Below are positions 19,493-28,254 of a DNA stretch of 64,000 bases, piece after piece. The notes beneath the pieces are model-generated. The model had not been told where the DNA came from. It ran no database searches and saw only the letters and a program-made list of their open reading frames with translations. The DNA comes from Pomphorhynchus laevis (Eukaryota; Acanthocephala; Palaeacanthocephala; Echinorhynchida; Pomphorhynchidae). Made by a program: the position numbers and the translations under genes. How positions within the stretch are numbered: the stretch's first letter is position 1; each line of letters opens with the position of its first letter. The stretch is from contig WNNJ02001940.1 in NCBI GenBank assembly GCA_012934845.2, positions 49,870-113,869 of the forward strand, read 5' to 3'.

Positions 19493-22402
19493 TCAAGCAG
19501 TTAAATTGTTCAGATGGGATCGGATTTGTCGTTTGAAGCACTGCAGGGAAGTTGATTGGCGTATATGAATGGGCAGATGATTCCACGATAGAGGAGCAGC
19601 CACCAGGAAGGAGCGGAGTCCAAAGGAGGTAGAGTAGTTTGGGACATGTAAAAGAAGGGAATTACAGGAACGCAAGGAACAGTAAACAGGACGGGAATTA
19701 TCAAGAAAAGGAAAGTTGAGAAATGAAGGGGTATGAAAAGTTACAAGGCGGAAAGCAACGATAAGAAGACGAATTTGAACACGACAATAAATTGTAGGCA
19801 AATCGAGAGAAGCAAGATGGTAGGATGTGTGATCAAAACGACGAAGACGGAGGAGAATTCGGACAGCTGCGTTGACGATGCGTTGTAGGGGAAGAAGAGT
19901 GGATTTAGGTGAGTTGGAAAATAGACTAAGACAATAATCGAGTCTAGAAAAAAGGAGAGATGATATGAGAGTCATACAAGAAGGGAAATCGATCAATCTA
20001 CGAACTTGACGGAGGTTGCGGAGTATCAAGGTAGATGAGCGTACTTTATCTCTAACGAAAGGTTTAAGTGAAAGTCGGTTGTCAAAATACAAGCCTAGGA
20101 AAACGAGATTATCAACGATAGGAAGAATTGTAGAATTTAATGATACGGAGGGAGGTTCGAAGCCGAGGCGTCGAGGTAGGATCCACATAATTTTGGATTT
20201 ATCAGGATTCAGAGAAAGGCGAAGGGAAGAAAGATGATTGGAAATTGAGACAAGACAGTCGGAAGCAGAAACACTAAGATCGCGAATACGATAAACAGGT
20301 GCATGAGCATAGATGAGAATGTCATCAGCATATTGCATAACATGGAAGTTAAATTTATGAGAAATCGAAGACAAATCACCAAGAAGAAGAGAGAAAAGTA
20401 TAGGGCCTAATACGGAGCCTTGCGGAACACCGGACGGAATGGACGAAGGATGGGAGAGAGAAGAGTTAGAATATACGCGAAATGTACGGTTTGATAGATA
20501 TGAAGAAAACCATGATACAGTGGGTAAAGAGAAGCCATAATCATGACGAAGGCGATGGAGAAGAATCGAGTGATCGACGATGTCAAAAGCAGACGATAGA
20601 TCAAGAGAAACTATGACACTACATAATTTATGATCGCGCGATATGAGTAAGTCGTTATAAACTTTAAGACATGCAATTTCGGTAGAGTAATTAGAGCGAA
20701 AAGCGGCTTGGAAGGGAGGAAATAAGTTAGAGGAATAGAGATATGTATTAACTTGCTTAAGAACGAGACGCTCAAGGAGTTTAGAGAGGGTTGGGAGAAG
20801 TGAGATTGGACGGTACGAAGATGGTAGTGAAGAGTCGAGAGATTGCTTTTTGATGATAGGACGAACAGTGGCGCATTTCCAGATGGAAGGAAATGTACAG
20901 CTACGGATGGACGAGTTGAACAATGTGGTTAGGAAGGGTAAGATAAAAGTGCAGATATTTTTAAGTAAGTGAGTGGGAATTGGGTCAGAAGGAGAGGTTT
21001 TATTAGGTAATGACAGCAGAACCGAAGAAACTTCATCAGACGAAACGGGAAGAAGGTGGAATAGTTCTGGGAGGGAAGTATTTAAAGATAAGAGTGGGTA
21101 CAAGGGGGCTATGGGTAGTAGGGAAAGTAAATTAGATAGCTTAGTTTGTAGATAAGAAGAAAATTCATCAGGATTTATATTACAAGGGGTAGATGATCGT
21201 GAAAGAATTGAGTTTAAGATTTTCCAATGAGATTTCGAGTTGGAAGATGACTCGAGTTGATTTCGCCAAAAGAGAGTACGTTTAGTACGTATAAGAATGA
21301 GATGTGAACGGCGTTGAGAAAAGTAGGAATCACGAAGATTTGGAGGGAGTGAGTTGGGTGAACGTTTAAGAAAGCGTTTATACATACGAAAAGAGTGACG
21401 GAGTCGACGCTTAGAAAGACTACAGTCAGAATCGAACCAGGGAGCATGGCGCAAGCGCTGGGAACGTCGAAGTCGACTAGGTAGAAGGTTATTGAGGATC
21501 GACGTAAGTTCAGAATCAAACAGAATGCAGAGATCATCGGGAGAGAGATAGTTAAGAGGAAGTGAAAAGAGTGAAGAATTGAGTAAGGCTGTGCAGAGAA
21601 TAGGGATATCGAGAAGCTTCCAGGGTCGACTTGGTGTGGATAATTGTAAAGGCGGAGAAGGAGGATGGGGACGAGTAAGAGTAAGAGTGACAAGGAAATG
21701 ATCGGACAAACCAGGATCAGTAATTGACAAGGAGGTATAGTCATTGAAGCAGTTAGGAACAGCAATGATGTCGAGAGCACCGCCGAGAATATGAGTTGGG
21801 CTTGTTGAAAGTAATTTATAGTTAAAATCAGAAAAAAGATTAGTTAAAGTGATAGAGTCAGAGTCAGACGGACGATCAAGACGAATGTTAAAGTCACCGA
21901 GAACAAAAGAAGGAGTATAAGACAATGAACAGTGAGACACAAGATCTGCAAGGTTGTTAAAAAAGATACGTGATGGGGCAACTGAACCTGGACGGTATAC
22001 AATCACAAGTTCCAGAGGGAAAGGCGTTGATAATCTGCATATGAGTAATTCGAACGAAGTGTAACGGATGTTAACGTTGATTTTACGTAAAGACATTGGG
22101 TGACGAGCAATGGCAACAATACCGCCATCGTTAGAAGCAGTAGATGTATGATATGCAATTTGACGAGCTGATTTAACTAGAGAACAACCAGAGCGACATA
22201 GACTATGAATAGCAAAATCGTCGGAGTCAGAGTGCCAGGATTCGGTGATGCAGAGAATATCGATAGATAATTGATCGAAGATATCGAGAAGCATATCAGC
22301 TTTATGAAGAATGGAGCGAGTGTTGAATAGACTAAGACGAAAAGTATGCTTAGGAGCGAGATTGACTAGCGAAGAAGACAAAGGCGAGAGATGGGACGCC
22401 AT
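19493..22402 (-). CDS. LINE-A ORF2: AP-endonuclease and reverse transcriptase, 969 aa, intact
   Basis: The protein makes a nick and copies the LINE RNA at the target by target-primed reverse transcription. The APE endonuclease spans about residues 20-240: LCITESWHS (catalytic Glu near 53), VLGDFNIRLD (near 170) and PGLSDHFLV (near 233). The RT follows: ATVRPIIKKQ, SYRPISLLPTLSKLLERLV, VSLDLSSAFDIVDH (near 605), SGVPQGSVLGPILF and MQYADDILIYA (near 689). The C-terminus has SFGLRSFLVAAPLSWNHLPI. Length and order fit CR1/L2-clade ORF2. The start ATGGCGTCCC lies inside the end of ORF1 (37-nt overlap). There are no stops or frameshifts, so the copy could still supply RT. Confidence 0.9.
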   Translation of the reverse strand: MASHLSPLSSSLVNLAPKHTFRLSLFNTRSILHKADMLLDIFDQLSIDILCITESWHSDSDDFAIHSLCRSGCSLVKSARQIAYHTSTASNDGGIVAIARHPMSLRKINVNIRYTSFELLICRLSTPFPLELVIVYRPGSVAPSRIFFNNLADLVSHCSLSYTPSFVLGDFNIRLDRPSDSDSITLTNLFSDFNYKLLSTSPTHILGGALDIIAVPNCFNDYTSLSITDPGLSDHFLVTLTLTRPHPPSPPLQLSTPSRPWKLLDIPILCTALLNSSLFSLPLNYLSPDDLCILFDSELTSILNNLLPSRLRRSQRLRHAPWFDSDCSLSKRRLRHSFRMYKRFLKRSPNSLPPNLRDSYFSQRRSHLILIRTKRTLFWRNQLESSSNSKSHWKILNSILSRSSTPCNINPDEFSSYLQTKLSNLLSLLPIAPLYPLLSLNTSLPELFHLLPVSSDEVSSVLLSLPNKTSPSDPIPTHLLKNICTFILPFLTTLFNSSIRSCTFPSIWKCATVRPIIKKQSLDSSLPSSYRPISLLPTLSKLLERLVLKQVNTYLYSSNLFPPFQAAFRSNYSTEIACLKVYNDLLISRDHKLCSVIVSLDLSSAFDIVDHSILLHRLRHDYGFSLPTVSWFSSYLSNRTFRVYSNSSLSHPSSIPSGVPQGSVLGPILFSLLLGDLSSISHKFNFHVMQYADDILIYAHAPVYRIRDLSVSASDCLVSISNHLSSLRLSLNPDKSKIMWILPRRLGFEPPSVSLNSTILPIVDNLVFLGLYFDNRLSLKPFVRDKVRSSTLILRNLRQVRRLIDFPSCMTLISSLLFSRLDYCLSLFSNSPKSTLLPLQRIVNAAVRILLRLRRFDHTSYHLASLDLPTIYCRVQIRLLIVAFRLVTFHTPSFLNFPFLDNSRPVYCSLRSCNSLLLHVPNYSTSFGLRSFLVAAPLSWNHLPIHIRQSTSLQCFKRQIRSHLNNLTA

Positions 22403-23692
22403 CGAATTTTTGGCCTTGTGTGTACAACATGAAAATTTCCGTTGATTTGAAGTATAGATAAGGATGACTCGCCGTTTGTTTCACGTCGATGTTTCTCAAT
22501 GCGAGCTAAATTGAGCTGGGCAATATCAGAAAGGGAGCGGTCAGGAAAGATACGGCAAGTAGATGAAGTGGAAATAAGTTTAAAGCGTTGGGTGAGTACA
22601 TAAGAGGCATGTGAACTATGTCGGAAAACGATTTTTAAGAGTGGATGACTGAGATGATTGGATTTATTGCATTTGTTTAAACGAATAAAGGATACAGGAT
22701 CGATATTATTGAAGAGGGATGGGTTATCATCAGGAAGAATGGTTGCTAGGATAGACCTGAAAGCAGATACATCATCATCGAGGCGAGATTGTGGAGAAGC
22801 AGATTCGGAAAGCTTTAAGTTTGATATGATTATACAGCGATTGCGCGAAGGAAAACGATTTCGTGGAAGTGGTGGACGGGCAGAGCTGGTAGGAGTCGAG
22901 GCAGATGAGCAGATATAAGTGGAAATGACAGGGGTGCTTGATAAAGAATTAATATTGGTTGGAGCAAGTGTGACAGAAGCGGGGTGTTGAATCGATTGAT
23001 CAGAGATGTGACTGGAGATGATTTTAAATGAAGGATGTAAATTATCTGGAAGTGTTACGTGGGAGGTAGAGTAAGGAGAATTAAGATAGGTTGAGGCATG
23101 AGTGACAGGAATGGAGAGTGTTGAATCACTTGATCGGAAATGTTACTGGAAATGATTTTGATGGAAGGATGTAAATTATTGAGAGGTGATACAGGGGGGT
23201 CGAGTAAGGAGTTCGTGAGGAGAATAAAGAAGTTTGAGATTTATTTAGATTGGGGGAGGAATAGGAAAGAGGAGGTACGAGATGAAAAGCTTTGCCGTTA
23301 GCATTGTTAGAATGAGAAAGATTAATGGAAGTTTGGTACGTAGTTGAACGAGGAGTGTGTGAGAGAGTAGGTTCAATAATGGGATTATATGATGCGAAGT
23401 CAGGTGTTGATGCGAGGGAAACATCTAAAACAGCATTGGTCTGAGTGGTAGTGTGTGATACAGGAGTAGATGAGCAGGATAACTGTAGTAGTCGTACTGA
23501 TGTACAAAAACCGCAAGTGAAATGTTTAAGTTTATACACTGAGTGGTCGGATATTTTAACACGAACAAGTGTCCATACATCGCAATCTTTGGAATCGCAT
23601 CCAACTTCAAAGCTGGTATAACCATCATTGCATTTAGATGTGGAAGATTGTTGATCAGGAACAGGGATCTGAGATCGCGCTTTTTTAGGCAT
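22366..23692 (-). pseudogene. LINE-A ORF1, zinc-motif protein, interrupted
   Basis: It starts MPKKARSQIPVPDQ. A motif follows early (CDSKDCDVW...FTCGFC), a C-x4-C...C-x2-C arrangement that resembles the PHD-like zinc finger reported in some CR1 ORF1 proteins. A long Ser/Thr/Pro linker follows. The first frame stops at 23126, and the total length to the ORF2 overlap is not a multiple of three. The linker contains an internal duplication: 22981-23070 and about 23115-23210 are similar. The C-terminal block (RLNK, SSHASYVLTQRFKL, SLSDIAQL, RIEKHRRETNGE) is readable near 22680-22490 and matches the copies at 42700 and 57100. Confidence 0.75.
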
Positions 23693-23737
23693 GACCTTTT
23701 ATCGATAGATTGAGCTCAATCCGCGAGCGTAGCGAGC

Positions 23738-23858
23738 GGAACTGACAGGAATAATCTGGAACTGACAGGAATAATCTGGAACTGACAGGAATAATCTGGA
23801 ACTGACAGGAATAATCTGGAACTGACAGGAATAATCTGGAACTGACAGGAATAATTGT
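23738..23858 (-). repeat. Six 20-bp tandem repeats at the LINE-A 5' end
   Basis: The unit CTGGAACTGACAGGAATAAT (plus strand) is repeated six times with almost no variation, ending about 45 bp before the ORF1 start. Their place at the 5' end recalls the promoter monomers of some LINEs, although these are much shorter. Promoter activity is inference. Confidence 0.8.
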
Positions 23859-23884
23859 ATGTTTATAAGAAACCAAAATTTGTT

Positions 23885-24505
23885 TTAGGTGTCTGTCAAC
23901 TTCTCTCTATTAATTATCCCATTGATAACTCGTTGAAAAGCAGGAACGGCGTTTGTGAGACCGAATGGTAGACGATTGAAGTGATATAAGGATCCATTCG
24001 CCTCGAAAGCAGTATAATGACGCTCGTCACTGCGCAGCAAAATCTGATGGTAAGCTGATTTAAGATCGAGACAACTGTAAAAGGAATATGGAGCTAATTT
24101 GTTGATAAAATCATCAATTCGTGGAAGTGGGAAGGCGTCGAGCTGAGTAAATTTATTGACAGTTTCCGAATAGTCAACAACCATCCGTCTCTTTTGGTTC
24201 TGATTGACAATGAGTACTTGAGCGCGCCAGGGCGATTGACTTGGTTCGATAATTTCGTCGGATAATAGTTGTTTGATTTGGCTGTCAATGAACTTTTCAT
24301 CGTACGGATTTCTTCTACGAGATTTTGTTGCGATAGGATGGATGGATTCGTCCAGAAATTTGAATAGCTGAGGAGATTCAACTGTCAAAGCTTCTGCAGC
24401 TCCAATTGTAAAACAAGGCTCGGAACCGTTGAATTTCATAAGTAACGAAGTGTGTCTTGAAAGGAATGGCCGGCCAAGTATAACATCCGAACATAAAGAC
24501 GACAA
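23885..24505 (-). pseudogene. Gypsy pol, 5' part: protease tail and RT (fossil)
   Basis: DVILGRPFLSRH marks the end of the retropepsin domain. RT fingers and palm follow (PSQSPWRAQVLIV, RMVVDYSETVNK, FYSCLDLKSAYHQI, RLPFGLTNAVPAF). The coding sequence then runs into the nested LINE. It is separated from the remainder of pol by the 4.5-kb LINE insertion. Confidence 0.85.
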
Positions 24506-24570
24506 AATATGGATTTTGTCGTCTAAAAAAATTTTGGTTTCTTATAAACATACAATGTATTAGAATAAAT

Positions 24571-24654
24571 TGTACCGAGTAAATTCAAGCAGAGAAGAAT
24601 AGGCTTTATTCTAATACATCTAAAATAACAAGTCAAAAGGTAAGTATCATTACA
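24571..24654 (-). repeat. 5' LTR of the gypsy element (84 bp)
   Basis: It pairs with 17240-17323 and is followed on the outside by the target duplication AATAT (24655-24659). Confidence 0.9.
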
Positions 24655-24659
24655 AATAT

Positions 24660-25945
24660 ATAATGTAATATTGTATATAATATATATTAATATATTATAA
24701 TATTTAAATATATGTTATAAATTATATTATATTAATAATATAATTATATTAAAAAATAATTTATAATTTAATCTAATCTCAATTGGGCAAATTTTAAAGT
24801 GTTTTTTTTAATGGAAGTCAAAACATAAATGTTATAGATTATTGTTTCATTGCTTAGATTGTCATAAAAATATAAATGAACTGATAGTAGTCACTCTTAT
24901 CAAATCTGCCTACAATATTAATTAATAAATTAAAGTACACGTGCATATGGAATCTATTTTCACATATGGTAATCAATTGAGCAGTTTAGAAGATATGCGA
25001 TTGCGCAATCGATACTTTAGTATTTTCAACACGAAGTATTTACATAAAGATGATTTGTTCATCACACAATCAGCTATAGTCTAAAACGATAACTATTATT
25101 CTTATCTACGGCAACGTCGGTATTGTTTTTATTTTATATTCTTACTATTTTACTATTTAGTCGTGTTTATAATGAACTAATTTCCATTACCGTATTTTGT
25201 AAACTTATTTACACGTTTTTTCATTTTGTAAATTTGAACGTGTTCAGTGCTATCGAAACTAAAAATGCGAATTTAATATTTAAATATAGTTTAATTTTTG
25301 TATTATATTTTAAGTGGTCATTTCGATTTAGTCTTTTGCTCGATGAACGAATGTTATGTATAGATTATGTAAAGCACACAATTTGAAGTCAATTCATTTA
25401 TTGATGATAAAAATTATTTTATATAAACTATTATTACTTCTAAATGAATAAATACAATTTTCTCTAGCGTTTTTTACAGAATATCAGACCGGATCTTATA
25501 TTATGTTTCCAAAGCATCGGCACCTAAGGCTTATATTCGCGGTTTTTTAACATTTTTATATTATATCTGTTTTTCGTTTAGAAAATACTCCTTAAATAAG
25601 CGTAGGCGATGATTTTAAAAATGCTCTTCGCGATATACTGATTTATATAAAAAATAGATAATTAAAGAGCATGTGTGAAATTAAATGAGATCATATATTT
25701 TTTATTACTGGTTCTTGCATTTATTCAAGGCAATCATATTTTCTGATATATCGCAAAATGTATAAGTCTATTCTCTAGTCTTTATTGAGTTTCTCGTGTT
25801 TCTAAACTATTTAAAACAATTGCAATTTATCTCTCGTGCTTAGCAATCAACCTTTCTTCAAGTGTAACTTATTATCAGGTGCCATGCACAAAATGCATTG
25901 AAACACTTATCTAGTTATTTTCTCCATAATGTTTTAACCTTTTTT
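24660..25945. other. AT-rich spacer, nothing recognised
   Basis: It holds TA-rich tracts (24660-24760) and a plus-strand frame (25123-25386) whose hydrophobic, Phe/Leu-rich translation reflects base composition rather than a gene. No RNA gene was seen. Confidence 0.5.
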
Positions 25946-25949
25946 AAAC

Positions 25950-26745
25950 TTGGTTTTACGAAATTTCTGGCTCTTTGCTTTTAATTTTTTATATATTCGT
26001 TTTAATTCCAAGATGATCATTGAATGATTTATTTATAGCAATGTCTAGTGTTTGAAGATATGGTGTCATCCCCGTGGGTGTCATAACTTTCTGCGATAAA
26101 TATTTTTATATCCTTTGCTTTATGTGCACGTCAAAATCACCGACCTCATAGGTTACCTCTAAGTAGAAGGGAAATCATTGAATCAATTAACCTTTTAATT
26201 GATCCTGTTCTTTGTTCTTTTTGCATAATCAAAGATAGTAATTCCCCATCTTAGCAAATTGCTAAACTAATGTATCACGTATTAGTTTATACCATGAAGA
26301 ATGAACATATATTGAAGATGCACCGATATGATGAATCGTAGATGTCTGTCCCATAAAAACTGCAGTTTCGTCTTCGCGATGTCAATACTATAAACAAATG
26401 ATTTATATGCTAGTACACGTCAAAAAAAGTTTATCATATTCAAGCTTGAACGGAGTCGTAGATCCTCTTAGGGTTAGCTCGTCCGCTGAAGTTGTCTATC
26501 CAGTGTTTTTTTCAGTGTTGCTTTGATTCACTTTTGTTATATCTAGCTGCAAAGCTTTTCTAAAAGTGAATCTTTGAATATCGGCTTTATTTACCATATA
26601 CGACATTTATCGCCTTTCGATTATATATTCCCATATGATTTCATCCAGCTCCTCAAATACTGGCCTTTGTCCAAATCCATATTTTATGTTTTTGGCATTC
26701 CCCAATTCTATTTCTCGACCTAAATCATATCATATTAACTTCGCA
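25950..26745 (-). pseudogene. pogo/Tigger-type (Tc1/mariner superfamily) transposase relic
   Basis: Read on the minus strand in several frames: KNIKYGFGQRPVFEELDEII (about 26700-26640) matches the CENP-B-type DNA-binding region. KADIQRFTFRKALQLDI follows at about 26590. The first catalytic block is EDETAVFMGQTS (about 26380-26345) with ASSIYVHSSWYK after it. The last recognisable block is MTPTGMTPYLQTLDIAINKSFNDHL (about 26080-26010), corresponding to the IPGG-T-LQPLD-INKPFK signature of pogo/Tigger transposases. Many stops and frameshifts show an old, dead copy. Terminal inverted repeats were not found. Confidence 0.75.
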
Positions 26746-27139
26746 ATTTCCTTACCATTCAATATATATCATATTATTACAAAAAGGTAAGTTATTTATT
26801 CGCTGACTTCTAAATTATTTTTTCTTGTATTCAAGTGAATGGTTCTTTCAATTCGAACAAATTAATTTATATGTAAAAATATTCTCATTTAAAACAATGC
26901 CATTTTCTTTTCTTTTATTACAACAAAGCCATTCTATTGACTTTTAATGCAGCAAATAAATTTACATTTAACAAATCCATATAATTTTATCACTTGCCAT
27001 TTCTTGGATAGGTCTTATATCATAATTTATGATAAAAAGTTGCAAAAAACATACTAAGGCATATAATACCGGGGTAGGTCTTATATTCAGAGAAACACGT
27101 TATTATATATACAAAATATATTAACGAATTTTGCTATAA

Positions 27140-27350
27140 ATGCATATTTTATTATTATCGTCGCTAAGATGACTTCTGCCTGCATTCGGGGTGATCGTTC
27201 CACACGAGGGCATCCAATTCTACGTTGGACTGCATCGTAATTTTTTTGTGTTTATCTAATAATATTATTAATTTTATTACTTGGCCCATTTGCGGGTAAC
27301 CGTGAAATGTGTAAGTTTTGAATAATTATGAAATAATAATAATAAAAAAA
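27140..27350 (+). mobile_element. 3' tail of the zinc-knuckle/PD-(D/E)XK retrotransposon (LINE-R)
   Basis: TTGGCCCATTTGCGGGTAAC near 27283-27302 matches GGGCCCATTTGCGGGAACCC in the 3' UTR of the element ending near 39480. An AATAATAATAA tail follows in both. The upstream 150 bp (CGGGGTGATCGTTCCACACG) has no readable ORF. It is probably a strongly truncated copy. Confidence 0.45.
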
Positions 27351-27351
27351 T

Positions 27352-27990
27352 ATTAATACACCAGACAAAGCCCGTAGGCTGTTTAGTCTGCTCACATAGA
27401 AAAATAGACAAATAAGAAAAAACAATAAAAGAGAAAAAACGATGTTAAATTGTTCAAATTATCGTGATCTGACGGGTATGCCATTCGTATAGTTTGCTGA
27501 TCAGTATGTCGTATCCATTCTAAAATTTTCGTTTGAATATATCAATGTCATGGATAGATGTTAAACAGTCTGGTAACATGTTCCACACGCAAACAGCTCG
27601 ATGCGAAAGACGATATATTCGAGGGCACCTTCCATGATATTGAGTTTTAAGATGCAAACTATGTCCTCGAGGACAGGCACGATGATTCAAACTTACACAA
27701 TTTATTGGGTATCAGTCATAAACTTTAACGATCTTATACAACGCTACCAAATCTAAACACATGAAACCTGACTGGATAGAACACATGCCTAGCATTCTTG
27801 ATCTTTCCGCATAAGGAAACTGTGCAACTCCTTTACATAATCGAGACTATCGCCTTAATATATTATCTAGTGAATTGATTTCCTCTTTAGTGCACGGAAA
27901 TGATGATTGAATGATGTACTCAATGTTTCGGTTGTAAGAATTAATTCGGTTGTAAGATGGAATCGTTACATATTAAATTTTGGCATCGTA
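27352..27990 (-). mobile_element. LINE 3' fragment (RT C-terminus), broken
   Basis: The minus strand gives RAVCVWNMLPDCLTSIHDID and IDIFKRKFENGYD near 27610-27510, a typical LINE C-terminal W-N-x-L-P motif. Weaker matches upstream include LVRPHLEYC-like positions. The 3' UTR (AGCCTACGGGCTTTGTCTGG) ends at the shared TAA-type tail near 27352. It is broken in several places. Confidence 0.65.
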
Positions 27991-28254
27991 TCATTCTGTT
28001 ATTATGATATAAATAGTTACTCGTATTGAAATTAATATCATTGCTTATAGTGTCATTCCACCCTGTTCTTTTTGCTCTTTGCAAATTATGAATAATTTAA
28101 TTTCGATAATTTTAAGTAATATAATTATTTGAAATTATTAATAGATAATGATAATTTATGATTATTTTTTTGTTAGAAGACTAAGAGGGCATAAAGTGCA
28201 AATATAATTGTTCTATTTACATTTAGGAATGTATATTAAAGTATCGTGGATAAA

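Larger units (their letters stand above)
19407..23884 (-). mobile_element. LINE-A, near full-length CR1/L2-like element nested in gypsy
   Basis: Minus strand, 5' to 3': six copies of a 20-bp repeat (23858-23738), ORF1 start at 23692, ORF1/ORF2 overlap at 22402-22366, an intact ORF2, a short 3' UTR and a TAA/ATT microsatellite tail at 19407-19425. The 5' junction with gypsy (23855-23884) is a 27-bp perfect inverted copy of gypsy sequence at 24529-24555, which suggests template jumping during insertion. ORF1 is interrupted; ORF2 is not. A second copy, itself split, lies at 42648-49215 in the opposite orientation. Confidence 0.9.
17240..24654 (-). mobile_element. Ty3/gypsy LTR retrotransposon, fossil, with nested LINE
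   Basis: The ends are 84-bp LTRs (17240-17323 and 24571-24654) in TG...CA form, flanked by the 5-bp target duplication AATAT (17235-17239 and 24655-24659). Parts recognised on the minus strand: protease tail and RT (about 24505-23885), RT end with YLDDV, RNase H and integrase (19426-17855), and a C-terminal tail with basic residues (about 17913-17319). No gag-like part was recognised. The LTRs differ at one of 84 positions, so the insertion is young. The element is broken: a whole LINE (19407-23884) sits inside it and there are a few smaller breaks. The clade within Ty3/gypsy is uncertain. Confidence 0.9.

Noticed and set aside
19493-23692. Plus-strand and alternative minus-strand frames over LINE-A (for example 20016-20237, 21214-21780, 22658-22918)
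   Set aside because: They are shadows of the LINE-A ORFs; the translations show no domain motifs.
23685-23876. ORF reading as IIPVSSRLFLSVPDYSCQF repeats
   Set aside because: It is the translation of the six 20-bp repeats in the LINE 5' end, in one arbitrary frame.
25123-25386. Possible membrane protein ORF (Phe/Leu-rich)
   Set aside because: The composition is what AT-rich DNA gives in any open frame; no conserved motif and no flanking gene structure.
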